DNA from: Manis javanica
Taxonomy: Eukaryota; Chordata; Mammalia; Pholidota; Manidae
Length of the DNA stretch: 64,000 nucleotides
Direction of reading: 5' to 3'
NCBI RefSeq assembly: GCF_040802235.1
Contig: NC_133165.1
Location: forward strand, 19,951,623 to 20,015,622
Under the pieces are notes generated by a model. It made no database searches. It had not been told where the DNA came from and saw nothing but the letters and a program-made list of their open reading frames with translations. Positions 23,051 to 32,953 of this stretch are shown one piece after another (position 1 is the first letter of the stretch; each line of letters opens with the position of its first letter). A program made the position numbers and the translations under genes.

Positions 23051-23790
23051 TCCTTTGTGCCTGTCCTAACTCCCTGGGATTCCTACAACAGACACCCAAC
23101 AGGCCTTCTGGCTTCCACCCTTGTCCTTTTATAATCTGTTCTCCATAGGGCATCAGAACCATCTTTTTAAAAGGTGAATCAATTTCTCTCACTTTTTTAC
23201 CTAAAATCCACAAATGGCTGCTTATTGTGCTTAGGACACAACCTGAACCCCTTACCAGGGCCTTACAAGATGCTACAAGCCCTGGCCTCTGTCAGACTTC
23301 ATCATCCACCACTCCCGCTTCCTCACGGGTCTCTCCCCACACCTTCCTCTTTACTGTTGCTCAGACATGCCAAGTCTCTTCCTGCCCTAGGATCCCTGCT
23401 CGTGCTGTTCCCTTCACTTGGGATGTCCTGCCCTACAACTCTCCCATGACTGCCTTCTTTTTTGCATTCAGGTCTCAGGCCAAATATTCTCTCTTCAGAG
23501 AGCCCTCCTGCCTCCCAGCCTGAAGTGGGACAGCTCCTCTCCCCGGGTTTCTTCTTCACAGGTATGATTTTTTTTTTTCCCATAACACTTACCACTACTG
23601 ACATTATTTGTTCATTTATTTATCTTCTTATTTACTGTCTTTCTACCCCTAACTAAAACTCATGTTCATAACAGCAAGTATCTTAGTATTTTATTGATTG
23701 TATTCATTGTTGTACCCCTAATTTTTAGGACAGTGACTAGCACATATTATGTAGTCTGTAGATACTTGTTACATGAACAAGTCAACTCAG
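23050..23790 (+). mobile_element. L2 (LINE-2) fragment
   Basis: Ancient L2 3' half. The landmarks appear in the expected order: 'ctcatgacctcc'-like region, 'gaacccctta', 'catgccaagtctcttcctgc', 'tgctgttcccttcacttggg', 'ttcaggtctcaggccaaat', 'ttatttatcttcttatttac', and the tail 'ggacagtgactagcacatat'. It is non-coding through decay. Open stretches at 23174-23449 and 23227-23523 are L2-derived, not host exons. Confidence 0.85.
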
Positions 23791-23799
23791 CAGCTCATC

Positions 23800-24190
23800 A
23801 ATTGGGATTTTTTATTTGCAAGCCATCAAACTGATTGCAGCCAGTTTAAGCATAAAGGCATTTATTGGAAGGATATTAAATAGCCAGAATTGCTGGAGAA
23901 AATAGGCTTAGCAAATGGGCAGGAACCAAAGCTAGAGGGCCAGAATCACAACTATAATGGCACCAGGAAAAGTCTGACCAGATGATACCTCCCATTGCCC
24001 TGCTGGTCATGGCCACTGGCCACTGCACCACTACGGCCCTGGCATAGTGGCCCCGGGAGGCTGGTTGCTGCTAGTCTCCCCACCACACTGAGCTCTTACT
24101 GCCTGTGCTTCTGCACCTCCTTTCTTCATGCTTGCATGTCCTTGCTGCAACCATCTTGGCCGCCTGTCTACAGCCCTAGTTAAGGGTAAA
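23800..24190. other. Probable old interspersed repeat, family unknown
   Basis: Starts 'ttgggattttttatttgcaa' and includes 'ggcatttattggaaggatat' and a cytosine-rich 3' half. I have an impression of a mammal-wide repeat with this layout but cannot name it. No coding evidence. Confidence 0.35.
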
Positions 24191-25185
24191 TTATGAAAAA
24201 AATAGTTTCTGACCTTTGGGGCTTTTACAGTAGAAGGTGGGTTTTGTCACTATAAGATCACAAAATGTGAAAGCAAAACATATTTTATATTTTATCCTTG
24301 CTTTTTATATTTTGTGATTAGCCATGACCTGGAAATATGTTGACCTTACTTTGTCCATCACAGATCTTTTAGTTTATTTATATATTGAATAATCACATAT
24401 TGCGTGATCTTCTATTTCTTCTATGATACGTAGTTACCAAGTCAATTAATGGTTATGGAAAACTGACCACAATCTCAAGATTGGTTATAATTAAACTCAT
24501 AAAATATGAAGAGCCTTCAAAATCCTAATGATCTCAGGTATCTCCAGGTAGCTTTGAAAGGCTGATGAAAAGGCTTGCCTCCATTGCAAGGCCTAAGGTT
24601 CATGGCCATGTGGTCCCCTTTTGTGAACACTATTCACAGCAGAGACAGGAGCTTGGGGCTGTGTAGGTCCAGGTGGTTGCTCACCCTCACTGAGTGATCA
24701 TGGGCAGGCCTGAAAGCCTTTGATAAAAGATAGACAAAGAAATGTAAAGTACCAGTATTATTGTTATATAAAACAAGACTGTATTGCAGTCAGAGGCCAT
24801 GTTTATCCTCACCATAAGAGCTATCATTTATTTATGTTTTGCTACATGCTCCAAACATGCACGGCCCATCATTCTCTCATCCTGCCCTCTACCACCCTGC
24901 CTGGTACAACCATCTCTAGAGCTCTACCAGATCTAGTAGATCTTCTCAAGGATCCCCTCATTCCTAGGCCTCATGTTTCACATGGGGAGATTTCAGCTAA
25001 ACTAGCCATATTCCTGATCTCCTACCCAAGAGGAGAAGAGCTTTATTTGATTGACAAGTTTGGGGTAAGAAAATGACCCTCTGTAGACTCATAAGCACTT
25101 ATAAGTCATTTTTTCCCCATGTGTCATGTTGGCCATTTTGTCCTATGGTTGGCCATACTGCAGGGAGTAAATATAAAAATAATAC
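24191..25185. other. Unassigned spacer
   Basis: No recognised repeat or gene. One 118-codon open stretch at 24720-25076 has no recognisable motif. Confidence 0.4.
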
Positions 25186-25530
25186 TGTAAGTCTGGGGAG
25201 TGGAAATCCCAGGGCAAAATGCCTCTAAAACTGAAATCAGTCAAAGGCAGAAACAAACTTTAAAACCCATTTATTGCTTACAAATGGCAGTCCGGGGTCT
25301 TCTCTCTTTCCTGCTCTAGCAGAAGCAAAACCATCCCTCCCCTCTCAGGTACAGATAAACCCTCCATTGCCCAGGTAATTACCCACTGATATGAAGATGA
25401 ACTTCTCTCCACCCCTGAGGAATGATGCAAATGCACTAAAACCATACTTCTTTCCACCTCTGAATGCCTATTGATATGCAGATGTACTAAAGCGAGGGAG
25501 ATATTCTGGAAATACTACAATTTTACCACA
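25186..25530 (-). repeat. ERV 3' LTR
   Basis: 345 bp, TG...CA bounded. It aligns along its length with 26912-27260. A minus-strand AATAAA polyadenylation signal is at about 25270-25275 (plus-strand 'tttatt'). Sequence upstream of it in the viral sense (25531-25545) is mildly purine-rich on the minus strand, a weak polypurine-tract candidate. Confidence 0.88.
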
Positions 25531-25864
25531 GGCCACCCCTCCAGAAATCTTGCCTTACAATTTACTAATTTCCCCTCTTCCAACCAATCTAATAACAAAC
25601 AATAGCAACAACAATAAAATCTTTGTAATCCTCAAGCCAGAGGATTCAGCCTATCCAGATTAAGTAAATGTACTTTACAGCAAAATCTCTCACTAAGCAC
25701 AAAATATGTTTCTACACTTGTTTACTCATTCCAAACAACCATGCTAGATTGCTCACAAAACTTTTACCAAACATTAGACAAAGTCAAACCTCTCTTTAAG
25801 CACTTTTTTCTTGACAACAGCAACACAATCATGATAATTCTCAAACCAGAGGATTCAGCATGAT

Positions 25865-26660
25865 TCAAAAGTCCCATACAGATGAAGTCCAAAGCTCGTC
25901 CATTCCAGCCATCACACGGCAGTTGTAGCCAGGGGGCACATCCAGGACACAAGGATGGTAGAAACAAACAACTGTGATTTTGGGGGGCCACTTTGCTGTT
26001 ATTCCAGGAATACACAGAAGGCCAGCTTCTAGGCCTTTTCTCCCAGGTGCCAGAATAGCCAGCCATCGCAGGTCCATGTGTCGAAATGTCCAGGGCCATG
26101 TCCATTTTATTCCTAATTGCTGCACCCATCCTTGCAATGCATGACCAATAAAGTGGGTGCCTTGATTGCTCTCAATCACTGGCAACTGGCCATAGGCTGC
26201 AAGGAGATGCTCTAGGCCCCTGTTGGTGGTTTGCTGATTTGCACAATGTGCAGGGCACTCCTTCCAGGCTCTGCTGACTTCTTCAAAGGTCAATGGCAAG
26301 CCCCACCAATGGGCTACAGCCCACATGTCTTTTGCCCCACATGCAACAAGCGTGATGTAGCCATTGGGCCACATCAGAGGCAGGCTTTCCTTCTAGCCAA
26401 CACACCTGGGCCAAAGCATCTGCTTCATCATTCCCTGGAAATGCCAAAGGCAAATGGCCAGTCACATAATACATGGTAGGTGTCTGTGCCACAGCACTCC
26501 ATGGCCTTTGGGTCCAGTCTCTCACCCACTCTGTGACAGGATAGGTGGTTATTACCTTGGTTGGAGGTGTTCCAGCGATGGGCTACGTAGCCAGCAAGGC
26601 ATGGTACACAGCAGCCAGTTGCTTCTCTATCAAGGTGACCTGGACCTCTGCTTCTTTCCA
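25865..26660 (-). pseudogene. ERV pol remnant: RNase H end and integrase, broken
   Basis: Minus-strand relic of retroviral pol. The RNase H end is recognisable by 'YYVTGHLP' followed by 'GNDEADALA' (His and final Asp of the active site) within 26283-26525. The integrase N-terminal zinc region follows ('WLHHAC', then 'WGLPLTFEEV' and 'ECPAHC'), but the frame shifts near 26374. The integrase core is damaged: the segment with the first catalytic Asp is deleted, and the second reads 'ESNQGTHF' with Asn where Asp is expected. No region with the third catalytic Glu was seen. Non-functional. Confidence 0.8.
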
Positions 26661-26889
26661 TAGTTGTGACCAGGCTCCAGCCGGCAGTAAAAGCAGCAGC
26701 AGTGGCAGAAGCAGTAGCCTTAGGCTTGGGCCATAGGCTGGGGTCAGCATGGCCAGCAGGGGTCATGGCGCCTCCACAACCACACGAGTGTAGATACATG
26801 TCCCTTGGCGCGAGCGCCACTTCTCCCATCATTTCTAGGGGTGGGCCTCCCAAAGGTCGCACCTATTATAACAGATTTCAGGTTCAGAG

Positions 26890-26909
26890 GAATCCTGCCC
26901 ACTGTGCCA
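26890..26909 (-). promoter_or_regulatory. ERV primer binding site, tRNA-Ser-like
   Basis: Lies 2 bp inside the 5' LTR, the standard spacing. On the plus strand it reads as a tRNA 3' end finishing in CCA. It agrees at about 17 of 20 positions with my recall of serine tRNA 3' ends ('GAATCCTGCC' then 'ACT'). On the minus strand it starts TGG as expected. The tRNA identity is from recall and should be aligned properly. Confidence 0.6.
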
Positions 26910-26911
26910 GA

Positions 26912-27260
26912 TGTAAGTCTGGGGAGAGGAAATCCCCGCGCAAAATACCTCTAAAACCAAAATCAGTCAAAGGCAGAAACAAAGTTTAAAATCCATTTAT
27001 TGCTTACAAAGTGCAGTCCAGGCCCTTCTCTCTCTCCTGCTACAGCAGAAGCAAAACCGTCCATCCCCTCCCCTCTCAAATACAGATAAGCCCTCCTTGC
27101 CCAGGTAATTACCCACTGATTGGAGATGAACTTCTCTCCACCCCTGAGGAATGATGCAAATGCGCTAAAGCTGTACTTCTTTCCACCTCTGAATGACTGT
27201 TGATATGCAGATGTACTAAAGCCAGGGAGATATTATGGAAATACTACAATTTTATCCACA
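26912..27260 (-). repeat. ERV 5' LTR
   Basis: 349 bp, TG...CA bounded, partner of 25186-25530. It shares the same AATAAA position and U3 segments, and differs mainly by scattered substitutions and a 5-bp indel near 27065. Confidence 0.88.
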
Positions 27261-28235
27261 GATGTTTATTTTCTATATGCATTATTTTACTCATTGTAAC
27301 ATCTTAGGTATTGGAGATTTGGTTAGTTCATGCTACAGTGGATAATATAATATATGGAGTATTTTATGTATATTAATTCTAAACAAATTGACCCTTCTTT
27401 TAGCAGCTCTACCTTTATTCATAATCAAAGCAATAGAGATTTCCACTTGTGAACACTGTAAAATATGCATTCATTTTAACTTGCTAACACGGTAAAACAG
27501 AACAACATAAAAGAAACACAGTGGGCAAATTTTTTAAAGGCTCAGTGAGTAGAAAAATAAAACCCAAATGGCCTCTACCCTGCCCAGAGAAGCCCTGCCT
27601 TTGTGCACTGTTTCCTGGCAGATAAAAAGGCAAAGAGGAGCTCCAGCTTGCATTGCTCCCCTGGGATTTGAAAGAACAAAAGAAAAGTAAACATTCCTCC
27701 CTTTCAAGAATGACAAGAGTGGTCTGTCTTTTTGTTTCTTCTTCCTTTATTATTAAACAAAAAAGATTAGTAGGAAGGTGAAAATCCTTTTTAAAATTTT
27801 TTTTGCTTGGGGTTAAGCATTCAGTATTTTTTTGAAAATTGCAGAAGAGCTTATTTTGCTTCCTTCCTTCAAAGTGTCTACTGCAATATTCAGTTGTTAA
27901 TTCCTTGGCGACTTGATTCTTTTGTGATGCATTTGAAAGTTAGACCTTCAGTTCTTCAAATGATCTATTATTCTAAGCACAATAGGGAGTACCCTCAGTT
28001 AAAGCTGAATGTAAATAGCTTTCTTATGCGATCCAAATCCTCTCAGAGCCATATTGCTAGGACCTCAACCCATCTAATGATGTGCTGAGACAGTAAGCCA
28101 CCACGAGTGGGGACTCAAGGTCTAATAATATTTTCATGCTGTGCTCTGACCTCAGTAACTGTGACCAGCTTGGGAGTTGATTTGAGACACTGCAATGGAT
28201 GGCTAGTGTAAATCGGTTGTGGGGGGTAGGGAATA
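27261..28235. other. Unassigned spacer
   Basis: No recognised repeat or gene. A 93-codon open stretch at 27807-28088 shows no known motif. Confidence 0.4.
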
Positions 28236-28545
28236 TGTTCCCAGACTGGGGAAAATTACCTTTGAAGCTGAAATCAGTCAAAGGGAGAAATAAAGTGGGA
28301 AAAACTCGTTTATTGCTTACAATCAGTCATCCACTTCTGCTCGCCCATGTCTCTCACCCCTTGGCTGCAAAAAGGGATCCCACCCAACCTCTCCAGTCTA
28401 GATAAACCCTAGCTCCCTACATTCTTGTAATCACCTGTTGATATGGAGATGGACTACTTCTCTCCACCCCTTGGAAACACCTATTGATATGGAGATGCCT
28501 TAAGGCCAGGCTAGAGATTCTGGAAATATTCCACTTTTACTCACA
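28236..28545 (-). mobile_element. Solo LTR related to the 25-27 kb ERV
   Basis: About 310 bp. It shares with the ERV LTRs the segments 'ctgaaatcagtcaaaggg', 'tttattgcttaca', 'gataaaccct', 'cttctctccacccctt', 'attgatatgg' and a '...ttttactcaca' end, in the same minus orientation. No internal ERV DNA adjoins it. It differs enough to be a related subfamily rather than a copy of the same LTR. No clear target duplication. Confidence 0.8.
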
Positions 28546-28700
28546 GTAGTGAACCTGGAGTGCTTAGTCCCCACCGACACTGAGACAAGGGCTTCCATTA
28601 CCACCTCTTTCTCATGACCCTTACTCTAAATAGCAGGCCATGTGTGGGAGCCACATTCTTGTTCAATCCAAAAATTACCACCACCAAAAATAGTATCTGT

Positions 28701-29121
28701 TGTTAGAAATGGCAAAAAACGAACTGTGATTTATTGCTGGAGAAATTAACTTTTAAACAAAAGGGTATTAACAAGAAACCTACATGTCAGAGCATGTACC
28801 AGGCAGTCACTCCAGCTGGGAGAGGGAGGGAGATTGAGAAAGAGCAGGCTGTGCATCACTTCAAAAAAAATGCAGAAAAAGTTTAAACCAGCCAATAAAA
28901 TTAAGACAAATGTAAAGAAAGCCTAATATGGATATAACTTGCTTAGGCGACATCCGGGAAAGAAGATGAACCCTGTGGTACTCAGCCAGCGAGGAGCCAG
29001 GGGAGGGACTCGCGTGCCGAGAAATAAATTGCCATTGTGAGCTCCCCTGCAAGGCTGCCATCAAAGCCTCGCTCTGCTGCCCTCTTTGACTAAGTTCAGA
29101 CCCGTGAGTGTGTTTCTCACA
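28701..29121 (+). mobile_element. Solo ERV LTR, family 2
   Basis: About 421 bp from 'tgttagaaat' to 'tttctcaca'. AATAAA at about 29021-29026 is followed by a C/T-rich, CpG-containing U5 ('gcctcgctctgctgccctct'). The flanking 4-mers CTGT and CTGG match at 3 of 4 positions, possibly a decayed class I duplication. No internal sequence. Confidence 0.7.
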
Positions 29122-29526
29122 CTGGTGACTGTGTTTAGTATCCTCATCCTCTCAGTCCTGGCATGTTAAGGCAGGTCTCCCTCTGTGAAATCCTTTTTGT
29201 TTTTCTTGCAGATTGTGGGGTGCAGATGCTGAAATGAATCATCTAATGAGAGAAGTGTCTTCTTTGGCAGTTTTGCAAATTAAATCCACAAATGCCTTTG
29301 GCTTAAGGGAGACCATACAGCTTGAATTGGATGCTCTTGACCCTGAAGTCCTTCAGGTCCTATTGTTATAAGTTTGCTCCTGACCGTCTGGCTATTCCCT
29401 TTTAATATCTTTCTAGAGCTTTTTTCTTTTTTAATTTTTTTTTTATTGTGGGTATTGCCCACATTTCCATCCTTGGCTGTCTGCCTTTAACTCTCTATAC
29501 TATGGATCACAAACCTAAGTGCTTAC
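29122..29526. other. Unassigned spacer between LTRs
   Basis: No recognised feature, apart from A/T runs near 29426-29445. Confidence 0.4.
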
Positions 29527-29953
29527 TGTAAGATAAATTCCAATAAATTTCGACTGAAGTAAGCACGCGAAGAGAGGCAACAAAGGGCCAAGTAGTTTAT
29601 TTGAATGCACCCCCAGGTGATGTTCCAAGGTCTGAAACACAGGCCAGGGAAGTCACACCCAGCAGGGCAGGCAGCATGTTTTTAAAGAAGGCAGGGAGAG
29701 GGAGGCAAAGGTGTACAGTGGCGGGAGGATTGGCTCACCTAGGGTACGTGGGGGTCTCTTATTGGTCTTTAGCCAGGTACTGGAAGGTTACCACTAATCC
29801 TTCAGCTTGGGGGAAGGGCTCTAGTTGGTTGGGTTATCTGATTAGGCTCTGGAATGTGGGTGGACCAGAACCTGTTGGTCTCTTCGCCTTGTTTGGGGAA
29901 GCCTGAGTTTGTCCAGCAGGCTTACTCCTTCCCCTGATGCCTTCCGCCTAACA
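29527..29953 (-). mobile_element. Solo ERV LTR, family 3
   Basis: About 427 bp on the minus strand, from 'tgttaggcgg' (at 29953) to an approximate end at 29527. The minus strand shows a TTTAAAAA TATA-like box (about 29680), AATAAA near 29597-29602, and a CpG-containing U5 ('cttcgcgtgcttacttcag'). This layout is typical of a class I LTR. No target duplication found, so the ends may be off by a few bases. Confidence 0.7.
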
Positions 29954-30799
29954 GAGAACTGAAGATAACAAATAAATGAAGCAGGTTGTATGTGATAAAA
30001 ATAATATGGATCTTTTACTCTTTCATACAGTAAAGAACTACTTTTTCTCTTGTAAGAAAACAACAACACAAGCTCATTCTTAAATGGCAGCTGATATTCA
30101 GTGTTGGGGAGATAACAAGGAGTGACTGAGTCTGTGGGGAACCAGGAAGCAGGTGCTTCTCAGCTCCAATCAGTGTCTGCCAATAGGTCATATAACTATT
30201 GGCAAAATTTTTCCATTTCTCAAAAGAATCTGGAAATCCAGACTTTTATATGAAATCTCCAGTGCTTAAAACTTTGCCCCAACATAACACATTTGTATGC
30301 TGGAAAAAGCCAGCCAAAGTGAACACACCCCGTGACAGGTATGGGCAGTGGGCCACTGGCTGGTGGCTTCCTGATGCCAGATCGCTGAAGGCAGTGGTTT
30401 GCAAATGGCAGAATTGGATCATGTAATCAGCCTAATGGGTTGCCAGCAGCATTTTCATGTGAAATAGAATTGCCTGGAAGAAAATAGAATTGAAAATAAT
30501 AGAATATCTCACATTTAATAACGATAGGCTTTATTACAGGAGATCACATGTACATGCATGTGTGTGGTATGCAGTGGGTTATCAAAAAATATATTTCTGA
30601 CTATAGTTAGAAGGTTTGAAAGTCATGGCCCAGATTATGTTATTAAACCCCTTTATCTTCAGTTGTATCTTAAATGCTTAAATTACTGTGGAATGAGCAC
30701 CTGTATCAAGATTTTTCTCTTGAACTGCAGCCACTTATTTTCAGTGATCTGCTGGATACTACCACTTAGATAATCCACAGGCCCCACAAATGCAGTGTA
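29954..30799. other. Unassigned spacer
   Basis: No recognised repeat or gene. Confidence 0.4.
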
Positions 30800-30975
30800 A
30801 TAGAATGATTAAACTAATAGGCTCTGTAATCACACAGATCTTGGTTTGAATCTTAAGATTTCTTATTATGTTTCCTGTCCTTAAAACAGGATAATTAAGT
30901 TATCTGAATAAGGTTGTTATAAGAATTTGTCCTTAGAACAGTGCCAGGGACATACAAAATTAAAAAATAAACAAA
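30800..30975 (+). mobile_element. MIR SINE fragment
   Basis: Ancient mammal-wide MIR: 'taggctctgtaatcacacag', 'cttggtttgaatct', then a degraded 'tttcctgtccttaaaacagg' and 'gaacagtgccagggacatac'. Confidence 0.65.
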
Positions 30976-31357
30976 TATTGCTTTCACACCAACCATATTC
31001 CCGGCATTGTTCTGAGCACTAGAGATAGATGAGAAAAGTCAGCCCTTCTGTAGTAAGACTGCTTTTTGGTAGTTCAACAAAGGAAGTTAAAATCAACAAA
31101 ATATTTCCTTAATGTTTTCCTGGTTACATACAGTAATTCTTTTATAATGTAATCTATCAATACCCTTTTCAAATAGCCTCTGACATTTACGAACTTATGA
31201 CCACAAGGATGAGTTTCTTCCCCCTGCTGAGTATCACAAGGTCTCCTCTGCCCCTGACAGTGAAGCAGTTCTCAGAGAGGCCTTAGTTGTACTGGGGTGT
31301 GTAAGAGAATCTAATTTTGCTGTGTTAAGGAAATTGGGTGTAGAATAAGATGAAGAC

Positions 31358-32147
31358 TGTCTTAGTCCATTAGGGTTGCTATAACAAAGCACCACAGACT
31401 GTGTGGTTTATGAACAACAGACACTCATTTCTCATGTTTCTGGAGGCTGAGAACTCCAGGATAAAGGTGCCAGCAGATCCCCTGTGTGGTGAGAGCCCCT
31501 TCCTTGTTCATACATGGCCCCTTCTTGCTGCATCCTTACATGGGAGAAGGGGAAAATTTGTTCTCTGGGTCTCTTTCTTAAGGGACTGTCTTGCCAATGG
31601 GTTTCAGCCCCAGGAAAGTTCACTATGGATTCAATGTGACCCGAGAAATGACAGTAGAACATTCTTGGAGTGAAAGGGTTATACCAAACTTTATTTCTAC
31701 AGAGGCAGATCAGTCACTAAAATCTCGTTCACTCAGAGCGAGTCTGCATGCAGCAGGCCGGTCTCTGCCTCTGGGCCTCTCTGCCTGCACAGCCATCCTC
31801 TGGGCCTCTGTCCATGGCGTTGCCACCACTCCAGCCTCTGCCTTCCTGCAGCCTTGCAGCTGTGCCATTGTGTCGCTCAGAGCATTGGGTGGAGCTCTTT
31901 ATATAGAGTCAATAATGATGCATTGCCCACACCTGTGTAGTGAGCTAGCCAACCAGGGCCAGGTGAGAATCCTGGCCACAGGAACCTTCATTTTATCCTC
32001 AGGAACTAATTCCATTCATGGGGGCTTTACCTTCATGACCTAACCCCCTCCCAAAGGCTCCACCCTCTAGTACCATCACTTTGAGGATTAGATTTCAACA
32101 TATGAATTTGGGGGCTGGGGGCGGTTATAGACGTTCAATCCACAGCA
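31358..32147 (-). mobile_element. MaLR LTR (MST/MLT-like) split by a younger LTR
   Basis: In minus orientation the ends read 'tgctgtggattgaacg', 'aaattcatatgttgaaat', 'tggtactagagggtgg' and finish 'ttatagcaaccctaatggac', a MaLR pattern. The two halves (31358-31586 and 32002-32147) become contiguous when the LTR at 31587-32001 and one duplicated pentamer are removed. Confidence 0.85.
31587..32001 (-). mobile_element. Solo LTR, family 4 (copy A), nested in MaLR LTR
   Basis: 415 bp on the minus strand, from 'tgaggataaaatgaaggttc' (32001) to 'ggcaagaca' (31587). The minus strand shows a TATATAAAG box near 31898-31906 and an AATAAA at about 31687-31692. The flanking pentamers GGGAC and GGAAC match at 4 of 5 positions, a probable decayed 5-bp duplication. 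Same family as 52441-52810 and 52940-53329. Confidence 0.85.
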
Positions 32148-32769
32148 ATGTTCTTTCCTTTTGAGAAGCTTGCTGCCAGTGAACACAATCTTGGTAACCT
32201 CCTGACAGGCCTTCCTGCCTCCAGATACAACCCCTTTTGGTGTTTCTTTCCCATGAAACTCCCATGGCCAAGCACTGTGCTTACAGCTTAAGTGAATCAG
32301 AAAATCTACAGTGACTCTCAGTTAAAATATGTACAGGAACCAAAAGACGAAAAGCACATCTTGGTGCCATAATGAAGGGAATTTAGGCCCCAGATGAGAA
32401 GTCCGTGGACATCAGGCCAGGCCGGGCACACCCACTGTCCTGTATCAGGAGCCCAGTCCCTACATCCTGCACCACCACCTTTAGAACATGGTTGTAGGTT
32501 GGCTTCTGCCTCTCCAGGAATCACTTCTACCTTCCAGAGAGGAAGAAGCAGAGGGCTGAAAAATTCTGCACAGGACTTAAAACTGTGTCACTTAGATTAG
32601 AGAGCCCTAACTGGAAACTGGGAAATGAAGCACGCTCATTTCCTAACTTCAATAGCGGAGGAAGAGAGAGGGGCCGAATTGGGTGCTGAGTGCGCACCTG
32701 CGTATTTGACAGCTGGGATGTCTGGGACTGATTCATCCCTTGTGAATCTTTGATTCTTAGAGGTATTTC
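32148..32769. other. Unassigned spacer
   Basis: No recognised repeat or gene. Confidence 0.35.
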
Positions 32770-32953
32770 TTCCTATGCCTGAGATACCCAGGGGTCTCAA
32801 GCTGTTCTGGCTCCTGTTATTTTTTCAGCCAGCTCTGAAAGCTTCCCTTTCACCTCTCTGAGCTTTGTTAGTTTCCCAATAAATCCCCCTTATTGTTTTA
32901 GTCAGTGAGTTAGTTTAGGTTGTTTCCCACCAACAACATCTGACTAATACAAT
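32770..32953 (+). mobile_element. Probable old LTR 3' end
   Basis: 'gtttcccaataaatcccc', then 'tttagtcagtgagttagttt' and the end 'catctgactaatacaa'. This resembles the 3' end of mammal-wide MaLR/ERVL-type LTRs (polyadenylation signal followed by a '...ctaatacag' terminus). The 5' boundary is undetermined. Confidence 0.5.

Larger units (their letters stand above)
25186..27260 (-). mobile_element. Deletion-derived ERV provirus with two LTRs (class III-like)
   Basis: About 2.1 kb. A minus-strand provirus: 5' LTR at 26912-27260, primer binding site at 26890-26909, broken pol remnants at about 25865-26660, and 3' LTR at 25186-25530. Gag, protease and most of the reverse transcriptase are absent. 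No envelope was recognised. The LTRs differ at roughly 30 of about 340 aligned positions by eye (near 9%) plus a few indels, indicating an old insertion. No clean target duplication was seen. The assignment to a class III, ERV-S-like group rests on the tRNA-Ser-like primer site and the pol motifs, and is an inference. Confidence 0.85.

Noticed and set aside
23174-23523. 91- and 98-codon frames rich in Pro/Leu/Ser
   Set aside because: They coincide with an L2 3' fragment whose non-coding landmarks are recognisable.
25764-26129. Possible ERV envelope transmembrane segment ('IIMIVLLLS')
   Set aside because: A short hydrophobic string only, in a frame overlapping the integrase relic; no fusion peptide, CX6CC motif or cleavage site was seen.
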